Shown in pieces: positions 7,736 to 10,522 of a stretch of 10,522 nt of DNA. The position numbers were made by a program, and so were the translations under genes. This DNA is from an uncultured Rhodospirillales bacterium (GTDB taxonomy: Bacteria; Pseudomonadota; Alphaproteobacteria; Acetobacterales; Acetobacteraceae). Location of the stretch: the NCBI GenBank assembly GCA_903928045.1, contig CAIYPH010000711.1:1-10522 (forward strand), written 5' to 3'. Position 1 is the stretch's first letter. Each line of letters opens with the position of its first letter. The notes below the pieces were generated by a model that was not told the DNA's origin, did not search any database, and saw only the letters and a program-made list of their open reading frames with translations.

Positions 7736-8746
7736 ATGGCGCGCATGGTTTCAACCTTTCCCCTCTCACGCCGCCTCTCCCTGCTGGGCGCGGGCGCGCT
7801 GCTGTCGGGCTGCGTCGGCGCCGCCACCCCGCCTGGGCCCACCATCCGGACGCCCGGCATGGATGCGGCCGGCTTCGTGATGCGCGACGGTGCGATCCTC
7901 CCCTACCGTGCCTGGCATCCCCAGGGCACGCCGGAGGCGATCGTGCTGGCCCTGCACGGCTTCAATGACAGCCGCGACGCCTGGGAAATCCCCGCCCCCT
8001 CCTTCGCCGCCGCCGGCATGGCGCTCTACGCGCCGGACCAGCGCGGCTTCGGCGCCGCCCCCGGCCGCGGCCTGTGGGCCGGGGCGGAGGCGATGGTGGA
8101 TGACGCGGCGGACATGGTCGCCGCCGTCCAGGCGCGGCACCCCGGCGCCAAACTGATCCTGATGGGCGAAAGCATGGGCGGCGCGGTGCTGATGCGCCTC
8201 GCCACCCGCGGCTACGCGCCCGAAGTGGCCGGCTACGTTCTGCTCGCGCCGGCGGTATGGGGGCGGGCGCGGATGAACCTGTTCATGCGCACCGGCCTGT
8301 TCCTCGCCGCCAACATCACCCCGGGCATGACGGTCGCGCGCCCGCCGCCGCCGATCAAGATCTTCGCCAGCGACAACGCCGACGCCATCCGCCGCCTCGC
8401 CCGCAACCCGCTCACCATCCTCGAAACCCGCTTCGACACCATGGCCGGGCTGGTGGACCTGATGGACCTCGCCCTTGCCGCCGCCCCCGAGTTCGCCGCC
8501 CCCAGCCTGTTCCTCTACGGCGCGCGCGACGAAATCGTGCCCCCCGCCGCCACCCGCGCCACCTGGTCCGCCCTGCCGGTCTCGGCGCGGCAGGCGCTCT
8601 ATGCCGATGGCTGGCATTTACTGATGCGCGACCTCGGCCGCGCCCTGCCGATCGCCGACGCGATCGCCTGGATCCGCGACCCCAAGACCCCCTTGCCTTC
8701 CGCCGCCGACATCCGCGCCGCTGCATGGCTGGCGGGCGCAACCTGA
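7736..8746 (+). CDS. Alpha/beta hydrolase, lysophospholipase/monoacylglycerol lipase-like, probable lipoprotein
   Basis: This 336-residue serine hydrolase has the oxyanion motif LALHGFND (H74, G75), nucleophile elbow GESMGG (S146), acid YGARDE (D265) and base DGWH (H294), giving a Ser-Asp-His triad. The fold and motifs resemble the PldB/monoacylglycerol lipase group (Hydrolase_4), so the likely substrate is a lysophospholipid, monoacylglycerol or other ester; this is inference. The N-terminus reads SRRLSLLGAGALLSGC, a hydrophobic stretch ending in a lipobox with C26 as the expected lipidated residue, so it is probably exported and membrane-anchored. The paired Arg also hints at Tat export. 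In-frame ATGs occur at 7727, 7736 and 7745. AGGG at 7722-7725 is 10 bases before 7736 but only 1 base before 7727, so 7736 is chosen. The gene diverges from the zinc-finger/polA pair. Confidence 0.88.
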   Translation: MARMVSTFPLSRRLSLLGAGALLSGCVGAATPPGPTIRTPGMDAAGFVMRDGAILPYRAWHPQGTPEAIVLALHGFNDSRDAWEIPAPSFAAAGMALYAPDQRGFGAAPGRGLWAGAEAMVDDAADMVAAVQARHPGAKLILMGESMGGAVLMRLATRGYAPEVAGYVLLAPAVWGRARMNLFMRTGLFLAANITPGMTVARPPPPIKIFASDNADAIRRLARNPLTILETRFDTMAGLVDLMDLALAAAPEFAAPSLFLYGARDEIVPPAATRATWSALPVSARQALYADGWHLLMRDLGRALPIADAIAWIRDPKTPLPSAADIRAAAWLAGAT

Positions 8747-8752
8747 ACGCTC

Positions 8753-8781
8753 TTCCAACTTCATCGCATCCGCGCTAATGA
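8753..8781 (+). promoter_or_regulatory. Weak candidate promoter for tRNA-Arg
   Basis: TTCCAA (8753-8758) and TAATGA (8776-8781) are separated by 17 bp, and the second box ends 9 bases before the tRNA. Both boxes match the sigma-70 consensus only partly. The spacing and position are the main support, together with the need for a promoter in the 44-bp gap after the hydrolase gene. Confidence 0.25.
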
Positions 8782-8790
8782 GGCGCCGCG

Positions 8791-8867
8791 GGACCCGTAG
8801 CTCAGCTGGATAGAGCGTTGCCCTCCGAAGGCAAAGGCCGATGGTTCGAATCCATTCGGGTCCGCCA
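8791..8867 (+). tRNA. tRNA-Arg (anticodon CCG)
   Basis: The 77-base sequence folds as a complete cloverleaf. The acceptor stem is GGACCCG/CGGGTCC, the D-arm GCTC/GAGC, and the anticodon stem TTGCC/GGCAA around loop CTCCGAA, giving anticodon CCG, which reads the Arg codon CGG. The T-arm is GATGG/CCATT around TTCGAAT, and the discriminator G is followed by an encoded CCA. CGG is a frequent Arg codon in a genome this GC-rich. The 3' half of such tRNA genes is a common integration site for mobile elements, and the sequence changes to AT-rich right after CCA. Confidence 0.97.
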
Positions 8868-9187
8868 AAAACTAAGCAAAATCAATAATTTAATCAAGCC
8901 CTGGTGGACCAAATCTGATCCCATCGGGTTTGAGATAGCACCAAGATAGCAATCGTTCGTACGACTGTTCTCGGTCGAGCCGGATGATCACCGCACCCGT
9001 GTCTCTTCCCACGGCGGCAAAAATCTCACACTCGACCTCCTGATCATCGCCACGATCATCGCCGCGACGGTTGCCTTGACCGATCTGGTTGATCGTCTGG
9101 CCAATGGTTCGGGGCGGTCAGGTTGGGCGGAGAAGGACACGACATGGGGCCCCGCGTCGTAGTATTGTAATGGGCCTTGGCTCGGCG
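8868..9187. other. Gene-poor junction between tRNA-Arg and the insertion sequence
   Basis: No recognisable gene lies in these 320 bp. The first 30 bases are AT-rich, unlike the surrounding DNA. AGATAGCA occurs twice, at 8933-8940 and 8944-8951, 11 bp apart, about one helical turn. A 70-codon open frame on the plus strand (8950-9162) has no ATG, GTG or TTG near its beginning and resembles nothing I know. On the minus strand an 80-codon frame (8988-9230) runs across the IS boundary. An IS-end-like 11-mer occurs at 9110-9120, inverted relative to the IS end at 9188. The stretch may be a remnant of an integrated element that has lost its integrase. Confidence 0.5.
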
Positions 9188-9203
9188 TGAACCGCCCCGG
9201 GTT

Positions 9204-9214
9204 TGCCGGAGGCT
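9204..9214 (+). repeat. Left terminal inverted repeat core of the IS3-family element
   Basis: TGCCGGAGGCT here matches the reverse complement of 10512-10522 (TGTCGGAGGCT) with one difference, and TGAG recurs a few bases further in at both ends. It lies 12 bases beyond the orfB stop codon. The outer boundary of the repeat may extend left to 9188. Confidence 0.7.
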
Positions 9215-9226
9215 GTTTGGTTTGAG

Positions 9227-10132
9227 TCACGCTGCCAGTTTCTGCTCCTGGAGCATAGCGTAGTATCGGTCTTCAGCTTCGGCCGGCGGGATGTTTCCGA
9301 TGGGCTCGAGCAACCGGCGATGGTTGAACCAGTCGACCCAGGTCAGCGTGGCGAGCTCGACCGCCTCGAAGTTGCGCCATGGTCCGCGGCGATGGATGAC
9401 CTCGGCCTTGTAGAGGCCGTTGATCGTCTCGGCTAGGGCGTTGTCGTAGCTGTCGCCGACGCTGCCGACGGAGGGCTCGATGCCGTGCTCGGCCAACCGC
9501 TCAGTGTAGCGGATGCTGACATATTGCGAGCCTCGGTCGGAGTGATGCACGAGGCCGGCGTTGTGGGCGGGGCGGCGGGCGTGGAGCGCCTGCTCCAGGG
9601 CGTCGAGGACGAAGCCGGCATGGGCGGTCCTGCTGACCCGCCAGCCGACGATACGCCGCGCGTAGGCGTCGATGATGAAGGCGACGTAGACGAAGCCCGA
9701 CCAGGTCGAGACGTAGGTGAAGTCCGACAGCCAGAGCCGGTTCGGCGCTGGCGCATGGAATTGGCGGTTGACGTGGTCGAGCGGGCATGGCGCCGCCTTG
9801 TCCTGCACGGTCGTGCGCACCGGCTTGCCGCGGATAACGCCCTGCAGGCCCAGCTCCGCCATCAGGCGCTCGACCGTGCACCGCGCGACGCCATGGCCCT
9901 CCCGCAGCATCTGCCGCCACACCTTGCGCGCGCCGTAGACCTCAAAGTTCTCGGCAAAGACACGGGCGATCTCGGGCTTCAACGCCATGTCCCGCTGTGC
10001 CCGGGCCGACAGCTTCGTCGGGTCCTGACGCTTGGCGGCGTGGTCATGATACGTCGACGGGGCGATCGGCAGCACCTTGCAGATCGGCTCGACCCCGTGC
10101 GCATCGCGATGATCGTCGATGAAGGCGATCAT
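9227..10132 (-). CDS. IS3-family transposase OrfB (DDE integrase-type catalytic domain)
   Basis: This 301-residue protein carries the transposase catalytic core. Residues 1-110 hold the HTH_21-like N-terminal region ([21 protein letters not shown]) and 115-290 the rve integrase core. The triad is D137 (LWLSDFTYV), D199 ([12 protein letters not shown]) and E235 (NALAETING). There are 35 residues between the second Asp and the Glu, the DD(35)E spacing of IS3. The [10 protein letters not shown] and [14 protein letters not shown] (here [10 protein letters not shown]) tail is typical. The frame stays open upstream to 10336, but the start is the ATG at 10132, which overlaps the orfA stop as ATGA. 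OrfB is in the -1 frame relative to orfA, so an OrfAB fusion would need a -1 frameshift, yet no A6G slippery run is present. All catalytic residues are present, so the enzyme may be active. Confidence 0.95.
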   Translation of the reverse strand: MIAFIDDHRDAHGVEPICKVLPIAPSTYHDHAAKRQDPTKLSARAQRDMALKPEIARVFAENFEVYGARKVWRQMLREGHGVARCTVERLMAELGLQGVIRGKPVRTTVQDKAAPCPLDHVNRQFHAPAPNRLWLSDFTYVSTWSGFVYVAFIIDAYARRIVGWRVSRTAHAGFVLDALEQALHARRPAHNAGLVHHSDRGSQYVSIRYTERLAEHGIEPSVGSVGDSYDNALAETINGLYKAEVIHRRGPWRNFEAVELATLTWVDWFNHRRLLEPIGNIPPAEAEDRYYAMLQEQKLAA

Positions 10133-10488
10133 GGCTTGAACCGGCGGTCGAGCTCCCCTTGCCCGGCAGGCGAACGCCTTCGTTCGCCGAGAGGGGCCTG
10201 GGCAAAATACGCGGACGCCTTGCGCAGGATCTCGTTGGCCTGCCGCAGTTCTCGGTTCTCCCGCTCCAGAGCCTTCAGCTTGGCCGCCATCTCGGTTGCC
10301 ACACCGCCTCGGTCCCGCTCGGCCTTCTTGACCCATTCATTGAGCGTCTGGCCGGTGCAGCCAATCTTGGCCGCAATCGACACCACGGCCGCCCACCGAG
10401 ACGGATGCTCGCGCTCGTGATCCAGCACCAGCCGCACCGCACGCTCGCGCACTTCAGGCGAAAATGTGTTTGTCGTCTTGTTCGTCAT
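10129..10488 (-). CDS. IS3-family transposase OrfA (HTH protein) with 13-residue in-frame insertion
   Basis: This 119-residue protein binds the ends of the element. A helix-turn-helix region (about 8-55, [16 protein letters not shown]...[16 protein letters not shown]) is followed by a leucine-zipper-like coiled coil (about 67-93, [20 protein letters not shown]). The ATG at 10488 has a good ribosome site (AAGGTGG, 6 bases upstream). In relatives I know, the C-terminus reads [12 protein letters not shown]. Here residues 99-111 ([13 protein letters not shown]) are wedged between FAQA and ELDRRFKP, encoded by a 39-bp palindromic segment at 10156-10194. The frame is kept and the stop still overlaps the orfB start. 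The insertion lies after the zipper, so DNA binding and oligomerisation may survive. Confidence 0.93.
   Translation of the reverse strand: MTNKTTNTFSPEVRERAVRLVLDHEREHPSRWAAVVSIAAKIGCTGQTLNEWVKKAERDRGGVATEMAAKLKALERENRELRQANEILRKASAYFAQAPLGERRRSPAGQGELDRRFKP
10155..10196. repeat. Palindromic element inserted in frame in orfA
   Basis: CCCCT (10155-10159) pairs with AGGGG (10192-10196), and GGCGAACG (10169-10176) pairs with CGTTCGCC (10181-10188) around a CCTT loop. The left arm holds an extra small palindrome, TGCCCGGCA. The 39 bases at 10156-10194 are exactly the stretch missing from the family-typical orfA sequence. A mobile palindrome landing inside a coding region without breaking the frame recalls Rickettsia palindromic elements. 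The comparison with relatives is from memory. Confidence 0.7.
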
Positions 10489-10522
10489 CGCTCCACCTTC
10501 TCAGGAGTTGGAGCCTCCGACA

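Larger units (their letters stand above)
9188..10522 (-). mobile_element. IS3-family insertion sequence, right end at or just beyond the window edge
   Basis: The element carries orfA and orfB on the minus strand, in IS3-family order. Terminal inverted repeats are visible: TGCCGGAGGCT at 9204-9214 and the complement of TGTCGGAGGCT at 10512-10522, one mismatch in 11. The window therefore ends inside or exactly at the right terminus. The left end could instead be 9188, where TGAACCGCCCCGGG precedes the matched part. That reading fits the TGA start common in this family, and then about 16 bases of the right end are missing. Size would be about 1.32 or 1.35 kb, both normal. No target-site duplication can be checked because the right flank is absent. 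Both genes look intact apart from a palindromic insertion in orfA. Confidence 0.87.

Noticed and set aside
7766..8617. Minus-strand open frame opposite the alpha/beta hydrolase
   Set aside because: Shadow of the hydrolase gene; low-complexity Gly/His/Arg translation.
8950..9162. Plus-strand open frame with a hydrophobic stretch (LTLDLLIIATIIAATVAL)
   Set aside because: No start codon or ribosome site near its beginning and no family resemblance; at most a gene fragment.
9485..10420. Plus-strand open frame opposite the transposase genes
   Set aside because: The minus strand carries orfA and orfB with intact DDE residues; the plus frame has no recognisable domain.

Overview
The window reads as high-GC alphaproteobacterial chromosome, most likely Acetobacteraceae or a close relative. 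The basis is the dense high-GC coding, a PhaB-type polyhydroxybutyrate gene, a CHCC zinc-finger protein next to polA, an IS3-family element of a type I know from Methylobacterium and rhizobia, and an A/T-cored palindromic repeat resembling ones I remember from Acetobacteraceae genomes. The family assignment is inference; no rRNA or marker gene pins it down.

Layout. 50-1441 (+) encodes a FAD-dependent D-2-hydroxyacid dehydrogenase. A 117-bp three-hairpin palindromic element (1458-1574) and a candidate FNR/FixK box (1614-1627) follow it. 1719-2441 (+) is phaB, acetoacetyl-CoA reductase. A short leader ORF with a strong internal hairpin (2476-2541) then overlaps, by ATGA, the start of a membrane-anchored three-PAS histidine kinase (2538-4676, +). 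The kinase converges, 6 bp apart, on polA (4683-7469, -), a full-length DNA polymerase I with all three activities. polA is preceded on its strand, with a 9-bp gap, by a 65-residue CHCC zinc-finger protein (7479-7676, -). A lipoprotein-like alpha/beta hydrolase diverges from that pair (7736-8746, +). tRNA-Arg(CCG) lies at 8791-8867.

Beyond the tRNA the character changes. About 320 bp holds no recognisable gene but has an AT-rich start, a tandem AGATAGCA motif and an IS-end-like sequence. An IS3-family insertion sequence (from about 9188 to the window end) follows, with orfA and orfB on the minus strand. The orfA frame carries a 39-bp palindromic insertion that adds 13 residues without breaking the frame.

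How the genes relate. The left part is metabolic (2-hydroxyacid oxidation, PHB synthesis) with a possible low-oxygen control site before phaB. The kinase has no response regulator beside it. The zinc-finger gene and polA form a two-gene operon. The tRNA-to-IS stretch looks like an accessory junction. I found no clear new defence or biosynthetic system. The most unusual structures are the palindrome inside the transposase gene, the leader ORF and hairpin before the kinase, and the large palindromic element before phaB.
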